The notes under the pieces are model-generated. The model was not told where the DNA came from. It was given only the letters and a program-made list of their open reading frames with translations, and searched no databases. Below, in pieces: positions 7,455 to 15,927 of a stretch of DNA of 64,000 bases. Numbering within the stretch: position 1 is the first letter of the stretch; each line of letters begins with the position of its first letter. The stretch lies in NCBI RefSeq assembly GCF_042432495.1, contig NZ_JBHLXC010000006.1, positions 1-64,000 on the forward strand, in the 5' to 3' direction. This DNA is from Pseudochelatococcus lubricantis (lineage in GTDB: Bacteria > Pseudomonadota > Alphaproteobacteria > Rhizobiales > Beijerinckiaceae). A program made the position numbers and the translations under genes.

Positions 7455-8765
7455 ATGTCGGCGAACAGACGTGCGGTCGTCGTCATCCTCGATGGTCTGC
7501 GGCGCGACTTCGTGACGCCGGACGGCACTCCCTATCTCGCGGCGATGCGCGCGGGGAGCACCTGGTGCGCCGCTCACCGCTCCGTGTTTCCATCTGTTAC
7601 GCGCGTCGTCTCCTCCAGCGTCGCGACAGGTTGCCTGCCTTCCCGCCACAGCCTTGCGGGCAACACGATCGCATTGGAGCAGGATGGCGCGCTGACCCTT
7701 TTCGATGCCGGAAAACCCGACTTCATCGGCCACAAGCGGCGCCTGACCGGCCATGCTCTCGCGGTGCCGACCCTGGCCGAGCGTCTTGAAGCTGCGGGCG
7801 GTGTGGCCGTCTTCAGCAACGTGTCGCCGGGCGCGGCCTATCTGCACGATCCGGACGGCCACGGCCACGTCTATCACCGCGCCGGGTCCTTCGGCCCGGG
7901 GAGGACGCCCGTCGAGGGCGAGGGGGTGCTGGCCATCAGCCCCGACCTGGACGGGGACGCCGCGATGGCGGAACGCTTCGTCGAAAACGCCTTCGGCGAG
8001 AGTGGTCCCGCCTTGGCGCTCGCCTGGTTCGGCCATCCCGACACCACCCAGCACGCCTTCCCGCTGGGCTCGCCGGAACATCGCGAGGCGCTGCGCCGCG
8101 CCGACGCACATGCCGGCAAGGTGATAGCAGCGGTTGCGAATGCCCGCGCCAAGGGCGAGGACATCCTGCTGGCCGTCGGCTCCGACCATGGTCATCAGAC
8201 CGTGTCGCACGTGGTCGACATCGACGCCATCCTGATCGGGGAGGGCCTGAAAGCCGGTCACGGCTCGGCCGATGTCGTGGTCGCCCCCAACGGGACCGCG
8301 GCGCTGATCTACGTCGATCCCCGGCATGCCGACGTCCTGCCGCGTCTTGGCGCATTCCTCGCTGGGTGCGACTGGGTGGGGCGGCTGATCGGGCCGGAAA
8401 ACTTCGCCGAGCACGGCGTGCCTGCGGGCGGCGGCCTGGCGTTCGCCATCTCGCTGGCGGCGGATGACGAGGCCAGGAATGCGTTCGGCGTGCCGGGCCT
8501 CAGCGTCGCCGCCAGGCCGGCGGAAGGCAAGCCGGACCGCCTCGGCTGCGGCCAGCACGGCGGCCTCGGCCGCTATGAGCAATCTCCTTTCCTGATCCTC
8601 GACGGCGCCGGTTTCGCGCCGGGGGCGGAGATCGCGGAAACGACGTCGGCCATCGACCTTGCGCCGACCATCCTGACCTTCCTCGGACGCGACACGAACG
8701 GCCTCGACGGCCGTCCGCTGCAGTCGCCGTCCTTATCTCACGCAACACGGGATATCCACTCATGA
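7455..8765 (+). CDS. Alkaline-phosphatase-superfamily phosphodiesterase/nucleotide pyrophosphatase-like hydrolase
   Basis: This 436-residue protein has the core pattern of type I phosphodiesterases. Asp13 lies in VVVILDGLRRDF, Thr49 is the likely nucleophile in FPSVTRVVSS, and Asn70 lies in SLAGN. Later come an Asp...His pair in GHPDTTQHAF, an Asp-His pair in SDHGHQ, and a final metal histidine in CGQHGG, together a two-zinc site. No signal peptide is visible, so it probably acts in the cytoplasm. The ATG at 7455 follows GGGGAGGG; a TTG at 7449 is an alternative. Its stop overlaps the start of the transporter binding protein (ATGA), so it is translated with the ABC transporter and probably hydrolyses the imported phosphoester or phosphonate compound. 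It is not an exact match to any characterised enzyme known to me. Confidence 0.85.
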   Translation: MSANRRAVVVILDGLRRDFVTPDGTPYLAAMRAGSTWCAAHRSVFPSVTRVVSSSVATGCLPSRHSLAGNTIALEQDGALTLFDAGKPDFIGHKRRLTGHALAVPTLAERLEAAGGVAVFSNVSPGAAYLHDPDGHGHVYHRAGSFGPGRTPVEGEGVLAISPDLDGDAAMAERFVENAFGESGPALALAWFGHPDTTQHAFPLGSPEHREALRRADAHAGKVIAAVANARAKGEDILLAVGSDHGHQTVSHVVDIDAILIGEGLKAGHGSADVVVAPNGTAALIYVDPRHADVLPRLGAFLAGCDWVGRLIGPENFAEHGVPAGGGLAFAISLAADDEARNAFGVPGLSVAARPAEGKPDRLGCGQHGGLGRYEQSPFLILDGAGFAPGAEIAETTSAIDLAPTILTFLGRDTNGLDGRPLQSPSLSHATRDIHS

Positions 8766-10300
8766 CCAGCTTCGTAACCAGCCGCCGCGGACTCCTCGCC
8801 GGCGCTGCCACTCTTGCCGGGGCGCTGACGGTCCTGCCCGTCCGGGTGCTCGCCCAGAACGCGCGCAAGGGCGTTCTGAAATATGCGACGCTCGGCCTCG
8901 ATACTTCCGATCCGCATCGCCACACCGGCAGCATCGCGGTGCAGCAGAGCTATGTCGAGGCGCTGACCTCGATCGCGGCCAACGGCGCGGTGGAGCCCTT
9001 CCTGGCCGAGTCCTTCGCCGTGTCGCCCGATGGGCTGACCTACACGTTCCGCCTGCGCGAGGGCGTGCGCTTCCACAACGGCGATCTCCTGACGGCGCGC
9101 GACGTGGCCGCCAATTTCGAGCGCGTCAAGAGCAAGGTGAAGGGCGGCTGGCTCGTGTCCGCGCTTCAGCAGGTATCGAAACTCGAAACGCCCGACGACA
9201 GGACCGTCGTGGTCACGCTCGACGAGCCCTTTGCTCCCTTCCTCAACCTGCTTTCCGAGCTGTGGATACTGTCGCCGAAATCCGCGGGTTGGGACGAGAC
9301 GATCTCGTTGCCCATCGGCACCGGGCCTTTCACCTTCGGCGACTGGCAGCCGAAAGTGAAGCTCGTCGCCCCTGCCTTCGCCGACTACTGGAAGGCCGGC
9401 GCGCCGCGTGTGGAAGCGGTCGAGTTCGACCTGCGCGACGGCATCGACAAGAGTCTTGCCCTGCGCGCCGGTGACCTGCACATCGTCAGCGTCGATCTGC
9501 AGGCGGCGCAGGATCTGCAAAAGGCGGGTGTTGCCGAAATCTCCGGCCTCAAGGACACGGCGTGGTACTTTGCCGCCTTCAACAACCGCAAGCCGCGCAA
9601 GCCCTTCGACGATATCAGGGTTCGCCGTGCCCTCATGCATGCGGTCGACAAGGCGGCCGTGATGAACTTTGTCGGCGGCGACAAGAGCATCGTCACCAAC
9701 CAGCTGGTCGCCTCCGGCAACATCTATTTCGACCAGGCCCTCCATGACGCGGACGAGTTCCGCAAGCCCGATCTCGATCAGGCCCGCAAGCTGCTCGCCG
9801 AAGCTGGCGTGACGCCGGAGGATCACACCATCGAGTTCGTTTCCTGGCAGGAAACCCATCCCCAGATCGTGGTGCAGATGGTGCGCAAGCTCGGCTTCAA
9901 GGTGAACCATGTCGCGCTCGACGATATCGGCACGCAGAAGCGGCTCGGCCAATACGACTGGGATATGAGCGTCACGAATTCAGGGCCGCGCTCCGATATC
10001 TTCCTGCGTTTCGTCCGCCTGATGAGCGACGGCCCGAACCCGGTGCTCTGGGGCGGCATTCAGGACCCGGAACTCGATCGCCTCATCAAACAGGCCGTCC
10101 GGGAGCCCGACAGCGACAAGCGCAAGGAGTTCTACCTCCAGGCATTTCGGCGCACCATGGAGAAGGGTTACTTCTTCGTCCTCGGTCATGCGCCGGACTT
10201 CATCGCCATCCGCAATGGCATCAAGGGCTATGACCCCGGCTTCACCTGGGCCTGCCATTGGGCGAGCGGCGGCGTCGCCGTCACCGCGATCGACGCCTGA
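8762..10300 (+). CDS. ABC transporter substrate-binding protein, peptide/opine/nickel type (SBP family 5)
   Basis: The 512-residue protein starts with a twin-arginine-like leader (SRRGLLAG at residues 7-14, hydrophobic stretch, possible cleavage near VLA-QNA at 31/32), so it may be exported folded through Tat. The mature protein has the DppA-type pattern: EPFLAESFAVSPDGLTYTF, LREGVRFHNGD, FAAFNNRKP and a C-terminal WACHWASG segment. It should present the solute to the two permeases encoded next. It overlaps the upstream hydrolase by ATGA and the downstream permease by TGATG. Family-5 binding proteins take peptides, opines, glycosides and other solutes; the hydrolases around it suggest a phosphorus-bearing organic solute. 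Confidence 0.92.
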   Translation: MTSFVTSRRGLLAGAATLAGALTVLPVRVLAQNARKGVLKYATLGLDTSDPHRHTGSIAVQQSYVEALTSIAANGAVEPFLAESFAVSPDGLTYTFRLREGVRFHNGDLLTARDVAANFERVKSKVKGGWLVSALQQVSKLETPDDRTVVVTLDEPFAPFLNLLSELWILSPKSAGWDETISLPIGTGPFTFGDWQPKVKLVAPAFADYWKAGAPRVEAVEFDLRDGIDKSLALRAGDLHIVSVDLQAAQDLQKAGVAEISGLKDTAWYFAAFNNRKPRKPFDDIRVRRALMHAVDKAAVMNFVGGDKSIVTNQLVASGNIYFDQALHDADEFRKPDLDQARKLLAEAGVTPEDHTIEFVSWQETHPQIVVQMVRKLGFKVNHVALDDIGTQKRLGQYDWDMSVTNSGPRSDIFLRFVRLMSDGPNPVLWGGIQDPELDRLIKQAVREPDSDKRKEFYLQAFRRTMEKGYFFVLGHAPDFIAIRNGIKGYDPGFTWACHWASGGVAVTAIDA

Positions 10301-11235
10301 TGTCCGCCAGACCGATCGCCATGATGCCCGCCGGACGGCGGGCATCGTTCCTGCGGCGGCACTGCCCGGCGGGGATATGCCTTCCGGCCGCCATCGTGCT
10401 GCTGCTGGCGGCAGCCGGCCTCGCAGCTCCCTGGCTGACGGCGCATTCGCCTCTCGATCAGGATCTGCTGCAGCTCAACAAGGGGCCGGGCGCCGGGTTT
10501 CCGCTCGGCACCGACCATCTGGGGCGTGATATTCTGTCGCGCCTGCTTTACGGCGCGCGTTCCACGCTGGCGGTCTCCGCGCTCGGCACCGTCATCGCGT
10601 TCGCGGCCGGTGCCGGCCTCGGGCTGCTGGCGCTCACTCTCGGGCACTGGGCGGAGCGCATCCTGTTCGCGGCCATCGACCTGATCCGCGCCCTGCCGGG
10701 CACGCTTCTCGCTCTTCTGCTCATCGTCGGTCTCGGCAGCGGTTCCGGCCCGCTGACGATTGCCCTCGGCGTCTCCTTCGTCCCGGTCGTGGCCTATGTC
10801 ACGCGCGCCGCTTACCATCGCGAAGCCGCGCGGGACTATGTGCTAGCCGCCGCGAGCTTCGGCGGCAACGGGTTTCATATCCTGAGCCGCCATATCCTGC
10901 CCAATATCGCCGGCACGCTGATCACGCAGGCCGCGATCATCCTGCCGCGCTGCATCGTCACGGAATCGGTGCTGAGCTTCCTCGGCGTCGGTTCCTCGCC
11001 CGACGCGCCGACATGGGGCCGCATGATCGCGGATTCGAGCCGCTTCATCGAGCGCGCGCCGCATGCGATCATGGCGCCTCTCGTCACCCTCGTGCTGCTC
11101 ACGCTGAGCCTCTCCCTGCTCGGCAACCAGTTGCGCCGGCGCTTCGATCCGATACGTCAGGAAACGGACGTCCCGGGACCGGCGGCCGACCCCGCGCCCG
11201 CCGCCGTCCGGCCTGTTGAAGCAGGAGGCTGCTGA
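10300..11235 (+). CDS. ABC transporter permease, DppC type
   Basis: The 311-residue inner-membrane protein begins with the ATG at 10300, overlapping the binding-protein stop by one base. It has the DppC-type N-terminal segment, then HSPLDQDLLQ and PLGTDHLGRDILSRLLYGARSTL. The transmembrane core contains the EAA loop (EAARDYVLAAASFGGNG), which contacts the ATPase, and ends with FLGVGSSPDAPTWGRMI. About six membrane segments are predicted by eye. It is placed before the DppB-type gene, the reverse of the usual dppBC order, but this does not affect function. It pairs with the next gene to form the channel. Confidence 0.93.
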   Translation: MSARPIAMMPAGRRASFLRRHCPAGICLPAAIVLLLAAAGLAAPWLTAHSPLDQDLLQLNKGPGAGFPLGTDHLGRDILSRLLYGARSTLAVSALGTVIAFAAGAGLGLLALTLGHWAERILFAAIDLIRALPGTLLALLLIVGLGSGSGPLTIALGVSFVPVVAYVTRAAYHREAARDYVLAAASFGGNGFHILSRHILPNIAGTLITQAAIILPRCIVTESVLSFLGVGSSPDAPTWGRMIADSSRFIERAPHAIMAPLVTLVLLTLSLSLLGNQLRRRFDPIRQETDVPGPAADPAPAAVRPVEAGGC

Positions 11236-12143
11236 TGGCGCGCGTTCTTTCCGTCCTCGGCACCCTGCTGCGGGGCCTCGTGCAGTGCGCCTGCATCGTG
11301 ATGCTGACCTTTCTGCTCTGCCGTGTGATGCCGGGCGACGTCGTCGACGTGCTGGGCCTCGAAGGGGGCCTCACCGCCGAACAGCAGGTGCAGATGCGCC
11401 ATGACCTCGGTCTCGACCAACCGCTCGCCGTGCAGTTCGGAGACTGGGTCACCCATGCCGTTGCTGGCGATTTCGGGCGCTCGATCCGTTTCGACCGGCC
11501 GGTGATGGATATGCTGGCGACGGCAGTGCCGGTGACGCTGAAGCTGACGGTGCTGAGCTTCGCCTTCGGCCTCACGCTGGCGCTTGTTCTGGCGCTGGCG
11601 GCGACGGCGCGGCCGTCCCGTCTGTTCGATGTGCTGATCGACGGCGTCAACATCTGGTCTATCGCCGTGCCAACCTTTTGCGCCGGCGTCATCGCGATCC
11701 TCGTCTTCTCGATCTGGCTCGGCTGGCTGCCGGTCATCGGGGGGCTGCTGGCGCCCGTCCTGATCATCGGCCTCGACAACGCCGGCCAGATCGTCAAGCA
11801 GTTGCGGGAAGAGCTGAAGGAGGCCGTCACGCTGCCGCACGTGCGCACGGCGCGCGCCAAGGGGCTGTCGCCGTGGCGGGTGTCCGTCTTCCACGTGATG
11901 CCCGCGACGATGGGCGTCGTGCTGGCGCTGTCGGGCCTCGTGCTCGGCAGCCTCGTCGCCGGCTCGCTTACCATGGAGGTGCTGTTCGCCCTGCCGGGCC
12001 TCGGCAGCCTGACGTTGAACGCCATTCACGGGCGGGATTATCCCGTCATTCTCGCGGCGGTGACGCTGATCTCGGTCAGCCTCGTGCTCATCAACACCAC
12101 GATGGACGTGCTGCACCGCCTTGTCGATCCGAGGCTCGCATGA
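11235..12143 (+). CDS. ABC transporter permease, DppB type
   Basis: The 302-residue protein starts at 11235 and overlaps the previous stop by one base. It shows the DppB signature: one N-terminal membrane helix, FLLCRVMPGDVVDVLGL, the periplasmic LGLDQPLAVQFGDW segment, then the permease core with SIAVPTFCAGVIAI and the EAA loop HVRTARAKGLSPWRV. It ends with FALPGLGSLTLNAIHGRDYPVILA and a final helix, the family hallmark. It forms a heterodimeric channel with the DppC-type protein. Its stop overlaps the start of the ATPase gene by ATGA, so the whole transporter is translationally coupled. Confidence 0.93.
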   Translation: MARVLSVLGTLLRGLVQCACIVMLTFLLCRVMPGDVVDVLGLEGGLTAEQQVQMRHDLGLDQPLAVQFGDWVTHAVAGDFGRSIRFDRPVMDMLATAVPVTLKLTVLSFAFGLTLALVLALAATARPSRLFDVLIDGVNIWSIAVPTFCAGVIAILVFSIWLGWLPVIGGLLAPVLIIGLDNAGQIVKQLREELKEAVTLPHVRTARAKGLSPWRVSVFHVMPATMGVVLALSGLVLGSLVAGSLTMEVLFALPGLGSLTLNAIHGRDYPVILAAVTLISVSLVLINTTMDVLHRLVDPRLA

Positions 12144-13756
12144 CGCACCCTGTTCTCGAACTTCACGACCTCGATATCGCGATTGCCGGCCGGCGGATCG
12201 TGCTCGACCTGTCGTTCGCTATCGACAAGGGCGAAACGCTGGCGCTGATCGGCGAATCCGGCTCGGGCAAGTCCATGACCGCGCTGGCGATCATGGGGTT
12301 GCTGCCGCCGAATGCGCAGCTCGGCGCCCGTTCGCGCCTGCTGCTGGACGGCGTCCCGCTGCGGCCCGACGACGAGACGGCGATGCGGGCGCTGCGCGGC
12401 CGCAGGATGAGCATGGTCTTTCAGGACCCGATGAGCTGCCTCAGCCCCTTCATGACCGTCGGCGGCCAGATCGCCGAGGCGATTGACCGCGCGGGCGCGG
12501 CCGACCGCACGAGCAGGCGCGAGCGGCTGATCGAACTGATCGAGCTTGTCGAGCTGCCCGACCCGCCGTCGATCGTCCGGCGTTTCCCGCATGAGCTGTC
12601 CGGCGGGCAGCAGCAGCGCGCGATGCTGGCGATGGCGCTCGCGGCGGAGCCGAGGCTCCTGATCGCCGACGAGCCGACCAGCGCGCTCGACGCGACCGTG
12701 CAGGCAGAAATCCTCGCCCTGCTCAAGCGGCTGCAGGCGCGGATCGGCAATGCCATGCTGTTCATCACCCACGACCTTGCCGCCGCGGCCGATCTCGCGC
12801 AGCAGCTCGTCGTGATGCGCGCGGGCGAGGCCGTGGAGCAGGGGGCAGCGGGCGCCGTTCTGGCGCATCCGAAGCACGACTATACGCGCCGGCTCGTCTC
12901 GACGCGGAGCATCCTGAGGGCCGCCCCCGCACCGGCGGCGGTGACGCGGGGGCAGCCCGCCGTCGAGGTTTCGCAGCTCGCTTACGACTATCCCGTGCGG
13001 CGCCTGTTCGCGCGGCCCTGGCGGGCGCTGGACGGTGTTTCCCTGCGGATCGGGGCGGGCGAGACGCTCGGGATACTCGGCGAATCCGGCTCCGGCAAGT
13101 CTACCCTCGCGAAACTCGTCAGCGGCCTGCTCCGGCCGACCTCCGGCGAGATCAGCCTGTTCGGCGCGCCGATCGCGCATGCCCGCACCATCGACCGTGA
13201 CTTGCGCCGGCGCTGCCAGATCATTTTCCAGAACCCGTATGGCGCGCTGAATCCGCGCCTCACCATCGAAAGCGCCATGCGCGAGCCACTCGAACTGCTG
13301 CGTCTGTCCGGCTCCGGCAGCGCGGAGAAGATCGAGCGGGCGCTCGCCGACGTCAATCTCGGGCCGGAATACCTGCGCCGCTATCCCCACCAGCTCTCCG
13401 GCGGCCAGCGCCAGCGCGTCTGCATCGCGCGGGCGCTTCTTTCGGAACCCGAGCTGCTAATCTGCGACGAGATCGTTTCGGCGCTCGACGCCACGGTGCA
13501 GATGCAGGTCCTGCTGATGCTGAAGGAACTGCAGGCCAGGCGGGGTTTCGCGATGATGTTCGTCGGACACGACATCGAGATCGTGCGCTGGATATCCGAC
13601 CGTATCGCCGTGATGCATCGGGGGCGGATTGTCGAGCAGGGCGATGCCGGGGCGATCCTGACCGCGCCGCGGGAGCCCTATACCCGCAAGCTCATCGCCG
13701 CGATGCTGCCGCCGCTGCCGGACGTGACCATCACGGACGCGACGCAGGTCGCCTGA
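12140..13756 (+). CDS. Dual ATP-binding protein of the peptide-type ABC transporter (DppD-DppF fusion, GsiA-like)
   Basis: The 538-residue protein contains two complete ATPase domains. Domain 1 has Walker A GESGSGKS at 38-45, LSGGQQQR at 153-160 and Walker B with ADEPTSALD around 176-184. Domain 2 has Walker A GESGSGKST at 314-322, LSGGQRQR at 419-426 and Walker B LLICDEIVSALD around 439-450. Domain 2 has DEIV where DEPT or DEPV is usual, but the catalytic Glu is kept. One chain therefore replaces DppD and DppF. The ATG at 12140 overlaps the preceding stop by ATGA; the long open frame upstream is another reading of the permease gene. It powers the transporter of this operon. Confidence 0.94.
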   Translation: MTHPVLELHDLDIAIAGRRIVLDLSFAIDKGETLALIGESGSGKSMTALAIMGLLPPNAQLGARSRLLLDGVPLRPDDETAMRALRGRRMSMVFQDPMSCLSPFMTVGGQIAEAIDRAGAADRTSRRERLIELIELVELPDPPSIVRRFPHELSGGQQQRAMLAMALAAEPRLLIADEPTSALDATVQAEILALLKRLQARIGNAMLFITHDLAAAADLAQQLVVMRAGEAVEQGAAGAVLAHPKHDYTRRLVSTRSILRAAPAPAAVTRGQPAVEVSQLAYDYPVRRLFARPWRALDGVSLRIGAGETLGILGESGSGKSTLAKLVSGLLRPTSGEISLFGAPIAHARTIDRDLRRRCQIIFQNPYGALNPRLTIESAMREPLELLRLSGSGSAEKIERALADVNLGPEYLRRYPHQLSGGQRQRVCIARALLSEPELLICDEIVSALDATVQMQVLLMLKELQARRGFAMMFVGHDIEIVRWISDRIAVMHRGRIVEQGDAGAILTAPREPYTRKLIAAMLPPLPDVTITDATQVA

Positions 13757-13953
13757 GCCCCGGATCCGATCGAACGCGACCCGGCACGCGGACGCCGCTT
13801 TCCGGACAGACCACTCTTCATCAACCGGATAGATCGGGATGGCGATCAGCGAAATGTCATCCCGTCATGTCCGTCCCCAAAGGCCATGCGCTCTCCGTTC
13901 GTCGGAACGCAGCGCCGCTTCCCCTCACAATCAATAAGAAAGGCCCATCAGCC

Positions 13954-15204
13954 ATGCCAGATCATGTCACCATCAACGGCGTTCGATATCGTTGGCCGCA
14001 GCGGCCGGTCGTCGTCGTCTGCATCGACGGCGGCGATCCCGCCTATCTCGAAAGGTATCTTGCCGACGGCGTCATTCCCAACATCCGGCGCTTCATCGAG
14101 GAGGGGTTCGCGACGGTCGCGATTGGCTCGATGCCGTCGTTCACCTGCCCGAACAATATCTCGATCATCACCGGCACGCCGACAGCGCGACATGGAATTT
14201 CGGGCAATTTCTATCTCGACACGGCGACATGGGAGCCGGTGGCGATGACCGGCCCCGAACTCCTGCGCGGCGATACGATACTGGCCGGCTTCGCCGACGC
14301 GGGCGCGAAAGTCGTATCGATTACGGCCAAGGACAAGCTGCGCCGCCAACTCGGCAAGGGGCTCGACGTCGGCAAGGGGCACGTGTCGTTCTCATCCGAG
14401 TTCGCGGACCGCTGCACGCTGGAGGAGAACGGCATCGAGAACCTGCTCGACTACGTCGGAATGCCGCAGCCGGATATGTACTCCGTGGAGCTGTCCCTGT
14501 TCGTGCTTGAGGCCGGTATCCGGCTGCTGAAGGATCGCCGCCCCGATGTGATGTACCTGTCGCTGACTGATTTCGTGCAGCACAAATGGTCGCCTGAAGA
14601 GAAAGAAGCCTGCGAATTCTACAAGAGGCTGGACGACGTCTTCGGCCGCCTCGTGCAGGAGGACATCACCCTCGGCCTGATCGCGGATCACGGCATGAGC
14701 GACAAGAGCGATGCGGCTGGCGAACCGAACGTGATCTGGTTGCAGGATATTCTCGACGCCACGTTCGGCGTGGGCGAAACCACGGTCATCTGCCCCATCA
14801 CGGATGCCTTCGTGGCGCACCATGGCGCGCTGGGCAGCTTCGTGCGCATCTGGAGCAAGGGCAACGTGAGCGTGCAGGCGATCATCAACCGCATCGCCTC
14901 CGTCCACGGCGTGGACCTCGCGCTGGACAAGGAGACGGCGTGCCGCCTGTTCGATCTGCCGGAAGACCGCGAGGCCGATGTGATGGCCATCTCCCGGAAG
15001 GAAATGTGCATCGGGAGTTCCGCGCGCCAGCACGACCTGAGCGGCCTGAAAGGGCACCGCCTGCGTACCCACGGCAGCATCGAGGAGACGAGGGTGCCCC
15101 TGATCCTGAACCGCCCCCTCAACGCCGACTACAGGCAACGCGCCGCCTGTTCGCTGATCAGGAGTTATCAGATTTTCGATTTCGCCATCAACGGAACGCT
15201 GTAG
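13954..15204 (+). CDS. phnA: Phosphonoacetate hydrolase
   Basis: The 416-residue protein has the phosphonoacetate hydrolase framework, including VVVVCIDGGDPAYLERYL and a KVVSITAKDKLRRQLG segment. The expected two-zinc ligands and nucleophile are all present: Asp25, Thr64 (SFTCPNN), Asp206 and His210 (TDFVQH), Asp245 and His246 (ADHGM), and His373 (RTHGS). Their spacing agrees closely with the characterised Sinorhizobium enzyme. The reaction splits the C-P bond of phosphonoacetate to acetate and phosphate. The ATG at 13954 follows AAGAAAGG; an in-frame start at 13867 adds 29 residues without homology. It lies 197 bp after the ABC ATPase, so it may be in the same transcript or have its own promoter. 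Usual partners PhnW and PhnY are not in the window, so a substrate variant is possible. Confidence 0.85.
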   Translation: MPDHVTINGVRYRWPQRPVVVVCIDGGDPAYLERYLADGVIPNIRRFIEEGFATVAIGSMPSFTCPNNISIITGTPTARHGISGNFYLDTATWEPVAMTGPELLRGDTILAGFADAGAKVVSITAKDKLRRQLGKGLDVGKGHVSFSSEFADRCTLEENGIENLLDYVGMPQPDMYSVELSLFVLEAGIRLLKDRRPDVMYLSLTDFVQHKWSPEEKEACEFYKRLDDVFGRLVQEDITLGLIADHGMSDKSDAAGEPNVIWLQDILDATFGVGETTVICPITDAFVAHHGALGSFVRIWSKGNVSVQAIINRIASVHGVDLALDKETACRLFDLPEDREADVMAISRKEMCIGSSARQHDLSGLKGHRLRTHGSIEETRVPLILNRPLNADYRQRAACSLIRSYQIFDFAINGTL

Positions 15205-15252
15205 CGCGAGGCGACCGGCGGTCTGCGGCCCCTCTGACGGACAGGGCGATGC

Positions 15253-15277
15253 GATGGCGGCAGTGACAGCCGCCATC
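15253..15277. terminator. Hairpin between convergent phnA and uspA-like genes
   Basis: GATGGCGGC (15253-15261) pairs perfectly with GCCGCCATC (15269-15277) around a 7-nt loop. It sits in the 86-bp gap between two converging genes, the expected place for a bidirectional terminator. No strong T-run follows on either strand. Confidence 0.55.
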
Positions 15278-15290
15278 CTGCTACGGGCGA

Positions 15291-15737
15291 TTATCGAATG
15301 ACAAGCACGGGGATCGTCGTATGGGTCACGACTTCCGCGGTCTGGCTGCCGAGTACCAGCCTGCGGGCCCCGCGCCGGCCGTGGGACGACATGACGATGA
15401 GGTCGCAATCCCGGAGCTTTGCGAACCGGACGATGGCCTCGGCGGGATAGTCGTCGATCTCGTGCGCCAGTTCCACGGTTACAGCCTGCTCGGCCGCACG
15501 TTTCTCGATAGCGGCGAACCGCTTCTGCATGTCGGCGTCGACCTGCTGGTCGTAGCGCGAGAACGGATCCGGAATGCCGGAGTCCATGGCCGCCTGCGCG
15601 GCCTGGTTCTGGAGAGGATGCGTCACGCTCAGGACCGTGACCTTCGCGTTGAGTGCCTTGGCCAGAGCAAGCCCGTGGTCGATGCCTCTGCCCGCAAGCT
15701 CCGATCCGTCGGTTGCAATAAGAATGTGCTTGTACAT
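15291..15737 (-). CDS. Universal stress protein (UspA family)
   Basis: This 148-residue single-domain protein begins MYKHILIATDGSELAGRG and has the ATP-binding signature SSHGRRGARRLVLGSQ (about residues 117-132), followed by the short C-terminal strand IPVLVIR. The G-x2-G-x9-G-S pattern is intact, so it probably binds ATP. It is a soluble cytoplasmic protein of the small dimeric type. It is not part of either neighbouring operon: phnA converges on it, and the MFS gene ends about 190 bp upstream of it beyond a palindromic repeat. Its particular role cannot be read. Confidence 0.93.
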   Translation of the reverse strand: MYKHILIATDGSELAGRGIDHGLALAKALNAKVTVLSVTHPLQNQAAQAAMDSGIPDPFSRYDQQVDADMQKRFAAIEKRAAEQAVTVELAHEIDDYPAEAIVRFAKLRDCDLIVMSSHGRRGARRLVLGSQTAEVVTHTTIPVLVIR

Positions 15738-15802
15738 CGGTTCCCCCCTGACAAACGTGGAATCTTACCTGTACAGCCTGCCCTGTCCTTGTCGGAATAG
15801 CC

Positions 15803-15840
15803 AGACCATTTCTACGTTCCATAGAAACGCAACAATGGTT
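15803..15840. repeat. Intergenic palindromic repeat, copy B
   Basis: AGACCATTTCTACGTT (15803-15818) and AACGCAACAATGGTT (15826-15840) are imperfect inverted arms around a short loop. The core matches copy C at 43699-43735 (GACCATTTCTACGTT), and the tail CTTTGTTTTTACG matches the flank of copy A at 2341-2357 on the opposite strand. It lies in the 190-bp gap between the UspA gene and the 3' end of the MFS gene. Confidence 0.6.
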
Positions 15841-15927
15841 TATTTCTTTGTTTTTACGCAACTCCAGGAGCAATAGCGGCGTCCGCTCCTGCTGAAATTG
15901 CTTTGGAGGTTGTCGGGTGCGCCTCCC

